Part shown: positions 38,574 to 48,789 of the stretch, in pieces
Numbering within the stretch: the first letter of the stretch is position 1
How the letters are laid out: the number at the start of each line of letters is the position of its first letter
NCBI RefSeq assembly: GCF_001189845.1
Contig: NZ_LFLZ01000001.1
Location: forward strand, 124,001-188,000
DNA length: 64,000 nucleotides
Origin: Bradyrhizobium tropiciagri
GTDB taxonomy: Bacteria > Pseudomonadota > Alphaproteobacteria > Rhizobiales > Xanthobacteraceae
Reading direction: 5' to 3'
Translations under genes and position numbers: made by a program
The notes under the pieces: model-generated
Databases searched by the model: none
The model's input: only the letters and a program-made list of their open reading frames with translations
Told to the model about the DNA's origin: nothing

Positions 38574-39410
38574 ATGGAGTACAGGACGCGCATAGGCAAT
38601 CGTCTTCTGGCTGCGCTGCCGCACGTAGATTTCGACCTGCTTGTGCCGCATCTACGCAAAGTATCGCTCGAACGCGACCTCGTGCTGGTGCGGTCGGGCG
38701 ACCCTGTCGAACAGATCTATTTCCCGTGTACGGCATTGATCGCGTTCGTCATGGACATGCCGAACGGACAGGCCGTCGCGACCACGATGGTCGGCAACGA
38801 AGGTGCGGCGGGCATCCTGTCGACGCTGCGGCCGGTACGTTCGCCCATGACGGCGGTGGTTCGTGTCGCAGGCACCACATGGCAGATCTCGCCGGCGCGA
38901 TTTCAGGCGGCGCTCGTGCGAAGCCACGCACTCGCGGATGCGGTGCAGCTCCATATGCGGTCGTTGCTGGTGCAGTTCCAGCATATGGCGGCGTGCAATG
39001 CGCTGCACTCGGTGGAAGCCCGTCTGGCCCGTTGGCTACTGCAGATTCACGACCAGATCGGCCAGGACACACTCCCGCTGACGCAGGAGACGCTGTCGGA
39101 ATTGCTGGGCGTCAGGCGAACGACCGTAACCCACGTCGTGCAGAAGCTTCGCGCATCGGGGGCGATCCGGTCCAACCGGCGCAGCTCGATCGAGGTCGAC
39201 AGGCAGGGCCTCGAAGCGGCGGCCTGCGAATGCTACGATATCATGCGAGACAGGATCGATCGCATCGTTTCGGCCGAAGGATTGAAACCGTCCGGTCGCG
39301 GTGCCGCGGCGCATGGGCCGCAGCGTTCGCACGCTCAACCATGGGCCAATGGCGACAAGGTTCAGGCACGTCCGCATGTAGCGGGGGCCTCGCGATCACG
39401 CAGCCATTGA
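38574..39410 (+). CDS. Crp/Fnr family transcriptional regulator
   Basis: 278 residues. The N-terminal cNMP-binding-like domain reads LVRSGDPVEQIYFPCTALIA then VGNEGAAGILSTL; the C-terminal winged HTH reads LPLTQETLSELLGVRRTTVT then HVVQKLRASGAIR. No Cys cluster for an FNR-type Fe-S centre is seen. A disordered tail of about 45 residues rich in Arg/His/Ser follows (GRGAAAHGPQRSHAQPWANG). ATG 38574 lies after GGGAG; a GTG one codon earlier is possible. Confidence 0.88.
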   Translation: MEYRTRIGNRLLAALPHVDFDLLVPHLRKVSLERDLVLVRSGDPVEQIYFPCTALIAFVMDMPNGQAVATTMVGNEGAAGILSTLRPVRSPMTAVVRVAGTTWQISPARFQAALVRSHALADAVQLHMRSLLVQFQHMAACNALHSVEARLARWLLQIHDQIGQDTLPLTQETLSELLGVRRTTVTHVVQKLRASGAIRSNRRSSIEVDRQGLEAAACECYDIMRDRIDRIVSAEGLKPSGRGAAAHGPQRSHAQPWANGDKVQARPHVAGASRSRSH

Positions 39411-39435
39411 TCAACCTGTCAGGCGGGCGTCGATG

Positions 39436-39633
39436 TCAGGACGCCTCGAGCATCCGCTCGCCGGGTTCGTCGACCCAGGCGTCCCTGGCAAACCATTCGT
39501 GAGTGGTCCGGCAGATCGTGCAGTAGGTGCGCGAAAAGAACACCGTGCTGCAGCCAAATGTCTTGCGATCGGCTTTCTTGCCGGTTGTGATCGCGCGGCC
39601 TGTCCGCGGACATCTGATCATGATCGCGCCCAC
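39436..39633 (-). CDS. Small Cys-containing protein, unknown
   Basis: About 65 residues. Motifs IMIRCPRTGRAITTG and FSRTYCTICRTTHEWFARD (C-x-x-C) suggest a small metal-binding or redox fold; similar short proteins are frequent in Bradyrhizobium. The GTG at 39633 is placed just after GGAGGAGG and is preferred to the ATG at 39621, which lies too far from the ribosome site. Function unknown. Confidence 0.6.
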   Translation of the reverse strand: MGAIMIRCPRTGRAITTGKKADRKTFGCSTVFFSRTYCTICRTTHEWFARDAWVDEPGERMLEAS

Positions 39634-39748
39634 GGCGTCCTCCTCCAATGTCAGGTATTGCTGGATCCGCGCCCCTCGGCTGGACGGCGTCCCTTCTTGT
39701 GGGAGACGCTCGTTCCAGCCGGGGCTCCGGGAGCGGGTGGCTTGCTCC

Positions 39749-40204
39749 TCAGGAAGCTGTCTTCAACGCCCTTGCAAGGCTCTTCTTGAGCGGCTCGGAG
39801 GTCTCAGTCGCGACCCTCTTGGTGAGCTCCCAAAGCTCCTTGTTCTGCGCGGTGGTGACCTCGAAATTCCTGCGGCCATGCTCGGCCGAAAGCTGCATCG
39901 CCTCCGACAGTGACTTGGTGCCGGCAAGATCGGCCACGAAGGCGAGGGCCGAACTGGCGTTGGTGCTCGTGATCTCGACCAGCTTGGCTGCGTAATCCGC
40001 GGTGCCGCTGGCATTGATCGAATAGGCTTCCTTGAGCAGGAGGGTGATCTCTGCAGAGGCCTCCTTGACCTTCTCGAACTGTTCCTTTGCGCGCGTCGCA
40101 TTTTGCTGGGCGATGCCCTGGAAGGCCTTGGGGAAGGCAAACACGGGCAGGCCGAAGCCGACTTTCGGATTGCCGTTCACTTCATTCGTATTCGCGTCAC
40201 TCAC
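39749..40204 (-). CDS. Phasin family protein
   Basis: 151 residues, mostly helical with heptad-like spacing: QGIAQQNATRAKEQFEKVKE, EASAEITLLLKEAYSINASG, ALAFVADLAGTKSLSEAMQL. These match the Phasin_2 domain (about residues 30-135), whose members coat PHB granules in the cytosol. The GTG start at 40204 (VSDANTNEVNGNPKVGFGL) follows AAAGGA at 9-10 bases; frames opening at 40327 are extensions. Fits a PHB-producing rhizobium, along with the thiolase. Confidence 0.88.
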   Translation of the reverse strand: MSDANTNEVNGNPKVGFGLPVFAFPKAFQGIAQQNATRAKEQFEKVKEASAEITLLLKEAYSINASGTADYAAKLVEITSTNASSALAFVADLAGTKSLSEAMQLSAEHGRRNFEVTTAQNKELWELTKRVATETSEPLKKSLARALKTAS

Positions 40205-40643
40205 TGGCTCTGATCCTTTCAAGCGAAACTCGATCAATGAAAACCGGGCCTTCCGTGGCGCACGGACGCCACGGAACGGAATCCGGAGCGCTTCCTCCTG
40301 CATGATTTCTGCTGATGCGGCGGTCACTGCGGGCCCGCTTGAGCCGAACTGTGCAGGATCGGCGGCGGCACTTCCGTTCGCTTTCTGACTCTCGCGTGGA
40401 TTTTTTTGCAGGACCCGGCGTCGTCAGGATGGATGCGCGCAGGCGAACACTTCAACGTGGTCGATAGGAACCTGGAAGGACGGCCGGAGTCGAATCCCTG
40501 CTCCCGGCGCCAGAGCCCCCAAGGCCCACCGGGAGAAAACCCCCCACTGGGTTGGCGGCCTTGGTGCAGCAGCGTTTCGCGCACTGGGGCCGTTTGATGA
40601 AAAAGTGCTGGCAAAGCGCCATTCCCAGGCGCATATCCTGGCA
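40205..40643. other. Intergenic, nothing recognised
   Basis: 439 bp between the phasin and a zinc-ribbon protein. Contains a T7 run near 40400 and a GC-rich stretch near 40488-40530 that looks faintly like a tRNA 3' end but cannot be folded as one. No convincing gene. Confidence 0.5.
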
Positions 40644-40847
40644 ATGGCGACAATTGTTCAATGCAATTGCGGCGCCGAGTACAGACGCACTGAAGAGAAG
40701 TTCTTGGTGCCGCACACGGGTGACGCGATCTGCACGGTTTGCGGAGCTGCGCTGGAATCGTGGCTGGAAGCGACCCACGTTCCCACATACGAACTTATTG
40801 AACGTCCGGATCGTCCACAGACAACCGGAATGACCGGCCATCCTTAG
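40644..40847 (+). CDS. Small zinc-ribbon protein
   Basis: 67 residues from MATIVQCNCGAEYRRTEEKF. Two C-x-C / C-x-x-C knuckles (QCNCGAEY and ICTVCGAAL) form a typical four-Cys zinc ribbon; the tail is LEATHVPTYELIERPDRPQT. The ATG at 40644 is preferred to the frame opening at 40605 because it starts the ribbon. Role unknown. Convergent with the DHA2-type exporter. Confidence 0.65.
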   Translation: MATIVQCNCGAEYRRTEEKFLVPHTGDAICTVCGAALESWLEATHVPTYELIERPDRPQTTGMTGHP

Positions 40848-40908
40848 CGACCCGGTCGTGACGGACGGCGCGCTTGTACCGTGCCTCGCGAACAGCTCGC
40901 TCGATCGA

Positions 40909-42396
40909 CTACCCCAGCCGCTGATCCCGCGCGTTCTGGGTGTCCTCGGTCGCGACCTTGACGGCCTCGGCGGCGCGACGCTTCTCGGCGCCCTTGCGGC
41001 TCGAGATGTCGATCGCCTTGCGGCCGGCGATCTCGTTGCCGGCGTCGACCGGCATCTGCCAGAAGAACCAGGCCGACGCAGCCGAGATCAGCGACACCAC
41101 GATGAAGGCCGGTCCGAACACATCGGCCGAGAGCTCGGTCTGGTGATGCAGCGCCAGCGTGGTCTCGACCGAGAAGGCACCGACCGCGACGCCTGCGGAC
41201 ACCGCGAGCTGCTGGTTGACGCTGACGAGGGTGGTCGCGCGGCTCATCTGCGGCGGCTCGACTTCGGCATAGGCGACGGTGTTGATCGCGGTGAATTGCA
41301 GCGAGCGGAAGAAGCCGCCGACCACCAGGATGGTGAAGATCAGCATCAGCGGCGTCGAGATCGTGAACAGGGCGCAGGCGGCGAGGAAGGCAGAGCTGAC
41401 CACCGCATTCACCGTCATCATGTTGCGGAAGCCGAAGGCCTTGATGATGCGCGCCGCCAGCGTCTTCATGCCCATGGCGCCGACCGCGGATGCAAACGTC
41501 ACCAGGCCGGACTGGAACGGCGACAGGCCGAAGCCGACCTGCATCAATAGTGGCAGCAGGAACGGCAGCGCGCCGATGCCGAGCCGGAACATGAAGCCGC
41601 CGACGATCGACGCGCGCATGGTCGGCAGCCGCAGCAAGCCGAAATCGAGCACCGGCGAGCCGGTGCGCCGCGCGTGGATGACATAGAGGGTCATCGACAC
41701 CGTGCCGACGCCGACCAATCCGGCGACGATCGGCCACGGCAACAGGTTGAGGCCGGCGACCGACAGCCCGAAGGCGATGCCGGCGAGCCCGATGCCGGCC
41801 AGCACCAGTCCCATCAGATCGAAGCGCTCGGGGGCCTCGCTCTTGATCGGGTCGATGTATTTCAGCGCGAGGAAGATGCCGAGCAGCCCGATCGGGATAT
41901 TGATCAGGAAGATCCAGTGCCAGGAGAAATAGGTGGTGATGAAGCCGCCGAGCGGCGGCCCGATCACCGGGCCTATCAGCGCCGGGACCGTCACCCAGGC
42001 CATCGCGTTGACCAGCGCGCTCTTGTCGACCGAGCGCAATAGCACTAATCGCCCAACAGGCGTCATCATCGCCCCGCCGAGGCCTTGCAGGATGCGGGCG
42101 AACACGAAATCGGTCACCGAGGAGGACAGCGCGCAGCCGATCGAGCCCAGCATGAACACGGCGACTGCGCCCGCAAACACGATGCGGGCGCCGAAGCGGT
42201 CCGCGGTCCAGCCGCTCGCCGGGATGAACACCGCGAGCGACAGCAAATAGGACGTGATCGCGAGTTTCAGCGTCAGCGGGCTGGTGCCGATATCGGCGGC
42301 GATCGCCGGCAGCGAGGTCGCAATCACCGTAGAGTCCATGTTTTCCATGAACAGGGCAGTGGCCACGATGAGCGGGATCAGGCGTTGTTTGTTCAT
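40909..42396 (-). CDS. DHA2 (EmrB/QacA-like) MFS drug exporter
   Basis: 495 residues, about 14 TM helices. N-terminal LFMENMDSTVIATSLPAIAA is the DHA2 motif D1; the TM2-3 loop is SGWTADRFGARIVFAGA; motif C is VTVPALIGPVIGPPLGGFIT; then WHWIFLINIPIGLLGIFLAL. The C-terminus is a basic cytosolic tail (SSRKGAEKRRAAEAVKVATE). Probably a proton-driven multidrug exporter; no EmrA partner nearby, so it most resembles HsrA-type single-component members. Start ATG 42396 (MNKQRLIPLIVATAL). Confidence 0.88.
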   Translation of the reverse strand: MNKQRLIPLIVATALFMENMDSTVIATSLPAIAADIGTSPLTLKLAITSYLLSLAVFIPASGWTADRFGARIVFAGAVAVFMLGSIGCALSSSVTDFVFARILQGLGGAMMTPVGRLVLLRSVDKSALVNAMAWVTVPALIGPVIGPPLGGFITTYFSWHWIFLINIPIGLLGIFLALKYIDPIKSEAPERFDLMGLVLAGIGLAGIAFGLSVAGLNLLPWPIVAGLVGVGTVSMTLYVIHARRTGSPVLDFGLLRLPTMRASIVGGFMFRLGIGALPFLLPLLMQVGFGLSPFQSGLVTFASAVGAMGMKTLAARIIKAFGFRNMMTVNAVVSSAFLAACALFTISTPLMLIFTILVVGGFFRSLQFTAINTVAYAEVEPPQMSRATTLVSVNQQLAVSAGVAVGAFSVETTLALHHQTELSADVFGPAFIVVSLISAASAWFFWQMPVDAGNEIAGRKAIDISSRKGAEKRRAAEAVKVATEDTQNARDQRLG

Positions 42397-42507
42397 CAAA
42401 ATAGGACAGCTGTGCTGAAAAAGGCAGGCGAGGGGGCCATATCATCCTGCCCTGAGCGGCGCTATTGCGGAACCGGCCAAACGCCCTAAATCCAGCGTGA
42501 CGCTGGT

Positions 42508-42783
42508 ATGCATCCGCCAGCGTTTGAGGTGCCTGCCGTGATCTACGTCCTCGCCGCTCTCTTGCCGCCGATCGGGCTGCTCCTGAACGGACAGCCGTTT
42601 TCGGCCATCTTCAATCTGGTCCTGATCGTGTTTTGCGCGATTTTCGGGCTGTTTTTCCATGTCTTGCTGCTGGTGCCGTCGGCCCATGCGGTCATCGCCG
42701 TCCACATGAAGCGGGAGGACCGGCGCCACCGCGAGATGGTCGAGGCGATCCGCCGGTACGGGCCGCCGCAGGGTTATCGCTAA
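42508..42783 (+). CDS. Small two-TM protein, Pmp3/YqaE-like
   Basis: 91 residues. Hydrophobic segment IYVLAALLPPIGLLLNG is followed by FNLVLIVFCAIFGLFFHVLL, recalling the PPxG plus second-helix pattern of UPF0057/Pmp3 proteolipids, then a basic tail KREDRRHREMVEAIRRYGPP. The match is partial, so the family call is tentative. Diverges from the exporter (111 bp) and precedes guaB. Confidence 0.6.
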   Translation: MHPPAFEVPAVIYVLAALLPPIGLLLNGQPFSAIFNLVLIVFCAIFGLFFHVLLLVPSAHAVIAVHMKREDRRHREMVEAIRRYGPPQGYR

Positions 42784-42899
42784 ACAGGCTGCCGGGGCCG
42801 TAAAAAAGCCTGTGCATGGCTGGCAAACACTTTGATTCGTCATGCCGCCATGCTATCGACCAGCGTCAACCCCACCGATGGGCGCCGATTCGACGGTGA

Positions 42900-44465
<1,566 letters not shown>

Positions 44466-44474
44466 ACACTCCGT

Positions 44475-44550
44475 GCGTCATTCCGGGGCGATGCGAAGCA
44501 TCGAACCTCGGGTGCGCAATTGCGCACCGGGGAATCTTGCGATTCCGGGC
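44475..44550. repeat. Palindromic repeat downstream of guaB
   Basis: GCGTCATTCCGGGGCGATGC, inner hairpins CGATGCGAAGCATCG and GGTGCGCAATTGCGCACC, closing with CGATTCCGGGC. Single copy of this family in the window. May terminate guaB transcription. Confidence 0.7.
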
Positions 44551-44645
44551 GCTGTCTGGACCTGATCGCCTTTGGCCCTCAAGCCGGAGTTGGCGGAGAC
44601 GACAGCCTTGACCGCCAAGGCCCGAGGGCGCATTTTGCCCTCGAT

Positions 44646-45077
44646 ATGATCAGGCTTCCGCCGGCGCGCGCCGAAACCACCGAAGCTTTCCTGATGCAAT
44701 CCGGCGCGGAGCTTGCCGCGCTGTGCACGGAATGCGGCGCGTGCTTCAACGCCTGTCCGATGGTCGACTACATCGATTTGCGCGGCGCTGATCCCAACAT
44801 CGTTACAGGTGGATTGCGCCGGTTGGCGAGTGGTGAGGCCGCTCCAGACCAAACGGTGGCCTGGGTCGGCGCCTGCACCAAGAGCGGTCAGTGCGTCGAT
44901 GCCTGCCCGCAAAAGGCCGCGGGGCTTGACGCCATGCTGCTGATCCGGATCGCCAAGCAACGCGCCATCAACGACACGCGCCAACTGCGCGCCAAGCAGG
45001 ATCCCTCGTATTTCCCGCGCATCAAGACCTTCGCGCGACTCCAGCTCAGCGATGAGGAGCTTGAGACATGGCTGTAA
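44646..45077 (+). CDS. HdrC-like 4Fe-4S dicluster protein
   Basis: 143 residues. The first cluster motif LCTECGACFNACPMVDY is canonical (C-x2-C-x2-C-x3-C-P). The second, GACTKSGQCVDACPQKA, has Ser where the second Cys is expected. The ATG at 44646 (MIRLPPARAETTEAF) is favoured. It overlaps the HdrB-like gene by 10 bases, so they are translated together. By analogy with heterodisulphide-reductase-like and GlpC/DsrK-type pairs it would feed electrons to the partner; substrate unknown. Confidence 0.8.
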   Translation: MIRLPPARAETTEAFLMQSGAELAALCTECGACFNACPMVDYIDLRGADPNIVTGGLRRLASGEAAPDQTVAWVGACTKSGQCVDACPQKAAGLDAMLLIRIAKQRAINDTRQLRAKQDPSYFPRIKTFARLQLSDEELETWL

Positions 45078-45931
45078 GCGACAATCGCGTCACGTTCTGG
45101 TTCGGCTGCAACATGCTGCGCCACGCCGAAATGATCCGGCTGTCCATCATGCTGCTGGAGCGTGCAGGCTACGATGTCCGCGCCGCCGGCGGCCCGGCCT
45201 ACTGCTGCGGCACCGCCCACGACCATCAACCGCATGCGGCGAGCAACATGGCGGGCCGGACCGTCGGCCGCTTCAATGAAGCCGTCGCGAAGGACGATCG
45301 CGGCACTGTCGTGACCTGGTGTCCCTCGTGCCACATGCACATGTCCGACATCATGGCGCCGGGCAACACGGTTGCGTTCGATATTGCGCACATTTCCGAA
45401 TTGCTGGCCGCATCAATCGATCGGCTGGCGCCGCTGTTGACCATGCCAGTGCAGCGCCGCGTGCTGCTGCACCGGCATCTCGGGTTTTCAACCCACGTGC
45501 CGATCAACGATCGGATTGCCAGTATCTTGTCGCGAATACCGGGGCTCGAACTGATCGAGGGACCTGCGGTACCTGGCCACATGTGCAGCGGCATTGCTGC
45601 CGTGCCAGGCGCGCTGAAGGTGGTGATGGGCGAGACCTGGTCGGCGGCGGTCGCAAATCGTGCTGACACCGTGTGCACGATCCTTCATCCATGCCATCGC
45701 GAATTCGCGGTGCTCGACGGTCGCGACAACATCAAGGTCAGGAACTGGGTTCAGCTCGTTGCCGAAGCAATGGGGATCGAAGCCAGTGACGCCTATGTTG
45801 GCTGGCGCAATGGCGCCGCGCCCGATATCGCGGCCATCGAGCGTGCCGAGCCGTCGCGCTATCAGGCGCTGATTGAACCTGAACTGCGCGCACCGCCGTT
45901 GCTCGCGGCCTCCGCAATTGTGCCTGAGTAA
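45068..45931 (+). CDS. HdrB-like CCG-domain protein
   Basis: 287 residues. The first Cys-rich domain is complete: FWFGCNMLRHAEM, AGGPAYCCGTAHDHQP and VTWCPSCHMHM. The second is degenerate: LLHRHLGFSTHVP replaces the first Cys, GPAVPGHMCSGIAAV has CSG instead of CCG, and TILHPCHREF keeps one Cys. The GAGGAG ribosome site lies within the 3' end of the preceding Fe-S gene. Likely a cytosolic redox subunit using one noncubane-type cluster; acceptor unknown. Confidence 0.8.
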   Translation: MAVSDNRVTFWFGCNMLRHAEMIRLSIMLLERAGYDVRAAGGPAYCCGTAHDHQPHAASNMAGRTVGRFNEAVAKDDRGTVVTWCPSCHMHMSDIMAPGNTVAFDIAHISELLAASIDRLAPLLTMPVQRRVLLHRHLGFSTHVPINDRIASILSRIPGLELIEGPAVPGHMCSGIAAVPGALKVVMGETWSAAVANRADTVCTILHPCHREFAVLDGRDNIKVRNWVQLVAEAMGIEASDAYVGWRNGAAPDIAAIERAEPSRYQALIEPELRAPPLLAASAIVPE

Positions 45932-46138
45932 CGAGCCGGCCAGTCGCCCCGCCACCCGCCACCGTCATCCGTCCCGGAGTGACCGATTGGCCCTCGGGGG
46001 GCATGCCGGCATGACGCGCATCATTTCAAACAACATTTCAAACAAGCGCTACGCGAAAGAGCAAATCCATCTCCCTTGCGGGGAGGTCGATTGCATGACT
46101 ACGTGTCCGCCACGAACAATCACCTCAAGAGGAAAATC

Positions 46139-47161
46139 ATGTCCCAAGGAAAGCGCATCGTTCTGGCCTCGCGCCCGCACGGCGAGCCCACGCCGGCCAA
46201 TTTCAGGCTCGAAGACTACGCGCCGCCGACACCGGGCGCGGGCGAGGTCCTGCTCCGCACCATCTGGCTGTCGCTCGATCCCTATATGCGCGGCCGCATG
46301 GCCGACGGCCCGTCCTATGCCGCGCCGGTGCCGGTCGGCGGCGTGATGGAGGGCGGCACGGTGAGCGAGGTGATCGCCTCAAACAATCCCGCCTTTGCCA
46401 AGGGCGATATCGTGCTGTCGCGCGCCGGCTGGCAGACCCATGTGCTGTCCGATGGCAAGGGGCTCGCCAAGATCGATCCGAAGATCGCGCCGATCTCGAC
46501 CGCGGTCGGTGTGCTCGGCATGCCCGGCATGACCGCCTATACCGGCCTGCTCGAGATCGGCAAGCCGCAGGCCGGCGAGACGGTGGTGGTTGCGGCTGCA
46601 TCCGGCGCCGTCGGTTCGGCGGTCGGCCAGATTGCCAGGATCAAGGGCGCGCGTGCGATCGGCATTGCCGGCGGCAAGGACAAGTGCGCCTACGTCAAGA
46701 ACGAGCTCGGCTTCGACGAGTGCCTCGACCACCGCGATCCCAATCTCGCGGCGAAGCTGAAGGAAGCTTGCCCGAAGGGCATCGACGTCTATTTCGAGAA
46801 TGTCGGCGGTGCGGTGTTCGACGCGGTGTTTCCGCTGCTCAATGCGTTCGCGCGGATTCCGGTCTGCGGCCTGATCGCGCATTACAACGACACCGAGGCG
46901 CACGCACCGAAATGGGCCGGCGCGATGATGCGCAACATCCTGACCAAGCGGCTGACCTTCCGTGGCTTCATCGTCAGCGACTTCGCCGCGATGCATGGCG
47001 ACTTCCTGCGCGACATGTCGCAGTGGGTGCGCGAGGGCAAGGTCAAGTACAAGGAGTTCGTGACCGAGGGCCTGGACAGCGCGCCGGAGGCCTTCATGGG
47101 CCTGCTCAAGGGCGCCAATTTCGGCAAGCAGCTGGTCCGGGTCGGGCCGGACAAGGCTTGA
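46139..47161 (+). CDS. CurA-like NADP-dependent MDR oxidoreductase
   Basis: 340 residues, zinc-independent medium-chain reductase. N-terminal LSLDPYMRGRMADGPSYAAP (Tyr conserved in the prostaglandin reductase/CurA group), cofactor motif VVVAAASGAVGSAVGQIARI, and GIDVYFENVGGAVFDAVFPL. Reduces activated double bonds of enones with NADPH. The ATG at 46139 (MSQGKRIVLASRPHG) follows AGAGGAAA; the longer frame from 46076 is an extension. The 207-bp upstream gap shows nothing else. Confidence 0.92.
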   Translation: MSQGKRIVLASRPHGEPTPANFRLEDYAPPTPGAGEVLLRTIWLSLDPYMRGRMADGPSYAAPVPVGGVMEGGTVSEVIASNNPAFAKGDIVLSRAGWQTHVLSDGKGLAKIDPKIAPISTAVGVLGMPGMTAYTGLLEIGKPQAGETVVVAAASGAVGSAVGQIARIKGARAIGIAGGKDKCAYVKNELGFDECLDHRDPNLAAKLKEACPKGIDVYFENVGGAVFDAVFPLLNAFARIPVCGLIAHYNDTEAHAPKWAGAMMRNILTKRLTFRGFIVSDFAAMHGDFLRDMSQWVREGKVKYKEFVTEGLDSAPEAFMGLLKGANFGKQLVRVGPDKA

Positions 47162-47303
47162 GCGCATAGCGTTTTCGAGCGAAGCCCGTCCCGGACTTGA
47201 TCCAGGATGGATACCGGTTCGCGTCAAGAAAACGCGTCAAAACGGGGCTTTCCAGCCCCATTCCGCGCAACAAAGTATCAAAAACGCCACATCGGCGGGC
47301 TTT

Positions 47304-47323
47304 TGGGGGCTTTTCGGCCCCCA
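47304..47323. promoter_or_regulatory. Hairpin in the leader of the small membrane protein gene
   Basis: TGGGGGC-TTTTCG-GCCCCCA forms a 7-bp stem 59 bp before the ATG at 47382. A second hairpin, GGGGCT-TTCC-AGCCCC, is at 47244-47259. Neither has a clean T-tract, so termination of the CurA-like gene or leader control are both possible. Confidence 0.35.
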
Positions 47324-47381
47324 TTTGCTTGACGGGGACCCGGAGCAGTTGATTCAATATGGCTATATTTCAGGTGTAGCC

Positions 47382-47642
47382 ATGGTTTTTGAAGCTATTG
47401 TTTTCGGGGTCATTGTTCTCGCCGTCGGCTATTGGGCGACGATGTTCCTCATGGGCCGCCGCGACGACGTCCTGCATGGAAAATTCGTCGAGGAGGAGCC
47501 GGCCGCCGAGCCGCCGGCCCGCTTCATGCCGCATGTGCCGCGCGCGCGGCCCGCGCCCGCAGCGCCGCAACCGAACAAGGACTCGCTGCAGGCGCTGCTC
47601 ACCGTCATCAAGCGGGACCTGCACGACGCGGCACGGAGCTGA
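47382..47642 (+). CDS. Small single-TM protein with Pro/Ala-rich tail
   Basis: 86 residues. One N-terminal TM helix (MVFEAIVFGVIVLAVGYWAT MFL) is followed by GRRDDVLHGKFVEEEPAAEP, a Pro/Ala/Arg-rich stretch, and a terminal helix SLQALLTVIKRDLHDAARS. The ATG at 47382 is preferred because it begins the TM segment. Function unknown. Confidence 0.6.
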   Translation: MVFEAIVFGVIVLAVGYWATMFLMGRRDDVLHGKFVEEEPAAEPPARFMPHVPRARPAPAAPQPNKDSLQALLTVIKRDLHDAARS

Positions 47643-47674
47643 CGCGCGGAGCCGGGTGCACACCGCTCCATCCA

Positions 47675-47794
47675 CGTCATTGCGAGGAGCGAAAGCGGCG
47701 AAGCAATCCATTTGCCCACTTGCGGCGCGATGGATTGCTTCGCGGAGCCTGTCATCCGGCGGCGCTTCGCGCCGACCGGGTGGCTCGCAATGAC
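47675..47794. repeat. Family A palindromic repeat, long form with inserted module
   Basis: CGTCATTGCGAGGAGCGAAA...GAAGCAATCCAT and ATGGATTGCTTC arms, then CGGAGCCTGTCATCCGGCGG with hairpin CGGCGCTTCGCGCCG, then CTCGCAATGACGG. The insert is shared with 51128 and, outside family A, with 9661. Confidence 0.85.
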
Positions 47795-47814
47795 GGTGGC
47801 AAGGAGTCTCGCCG

Positions 47815-48651
47815 TTAGGCCGGCTCTTTGCCGAGCAGCATGTCCAGATCGACATCGACCTGGCCCTTGGCCCTGACGTGGCGGACCTCGAAGCTGTCCG
47901 GCTGGAAGCGGTACTCGACAAGACCGACTTCCTTGACGCCGATCACTTCCTGCCGCGCATCTGAGATGATGAAGCCGGCCGAGGGCGCCCAGATGTGCCG
48001 GACATGCTCGAACGTGTAGTCGCGGCGCTGGTGCACATGACCGCTGCCGACCAGGCGCCAATCGACCTTGCCGAACATCTCGATCAGGCGGCGGCGTGCC
48101 GGCTGCGGCACGAAGCGGATCGCGGTCTCGGCGCGCTCGGCATCATAGGGCACGTCGAGATAGAGCGGCTTGTGCACGAACAGCGCGACCGGCCGGCCGA
48201 CGGCCTTGTCGAGCGCGGCTGCGAGCCAGTCGAATTGCTCGGCCTCGCTGTCGAGGCCGGTGTTCATGATCAGGGAATTGAGGCCGATGAAGCACCAGCC
48301 GGCGGCGTCGAAATGCCAGCGGTCCTCGCCGAGCACCGAGGTGAAGGCGCCGCGCGTTTGTTCGGTCGGCAGTTGCGCCGGCACCGGGCCGACCGCAGTC
48401 GGATTGTCGCCGATGTCGTGATTGCCCGGTAGATAAAGGCAATCGACCGGCAGCGCGTGGTGCAGCTCCTTGGCGAACACCATGTCGTCGCGGCTGGTCG
48501 GCCCGTCGAACGAGACGTCGCCGGAGTTGAGCACGAGATCGGGACGCGTCGCGTCGATGTGCTCGCTGACGCGATGAAAGTTGTCGACGAGCGGCTTGAA
48601 GCGGCGCGCGAGATGGGTGTCGGAGATTTGGGTCAGGCGAAACTGGGGCAT
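47815..48651 (-). CDS. CpdA-like metallophosphoesterase
   Basis: 278 residues, calcineurin-like fold. Metal motifs: QISDTHLARR (D11, H13), VLNSGDVSFDG, LPGNHDIGDN, and the His pair region VGSGHVHQRRDYTF; ALFVHKPLYLD supplies the remaining His. Related to 3',5'-cAMP phosphodiesterases and other phosphodiesterases; the exact substrate is unknown. Start at 48651 (MPQFRLTQ). Followed by a family A repeat and transcribed alone. Confidence 0.9.
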   Translation of the reverse strand: MPQFRLTQISDTHLARRFKPLVDNFHRVSEHIDATRPDLVLNSGDVSFDGPTSRDDMVFAKELHHALPVDCLYLPGNHDIGDNPTAVGPVPAQLPTEQTRGAFTSVLGEDRWHFDAAGWCFIGLNSLIMNTGLDSEAEQFDWLAAALDKAVGRPVALFVHKPLYLDVPYDAERAETAIRFVPQPARRRLIEMFGKVDWRLVGSGHVHQRRDYTFEHVRHIWAPSAGFIISDARQEVIGVKEVGLVEYRFQPDSFEVRHVRAKGQVDVDLDMLLGKEPA

Positions 48652-48789
48652 GCATCGCTCCTTTCGCTGGGAGCATAGGTCGGCGCGAAGTCGGAACGAT
48701 GACGATTTCGTCGTCTTATTCGCTGCCCTGTTTGATGCGTTGTTTGATGTCTTGTTTGAAGAGCCTTGCTCGAAGCGTTGGTGTCGGCC

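Noticed and set aside
40476..40515. tRNA 3'-end-like sequence (GGAGTCGAATCC ... GGCGCCA)
   Set aside because: No matching 5' acceptor strand, D-arm or anticodon arm can be folded upstream, the T-stem does not pair, and the reverse strand fails too. Two-piece tmRNA was considered and no tag reading frame was found.
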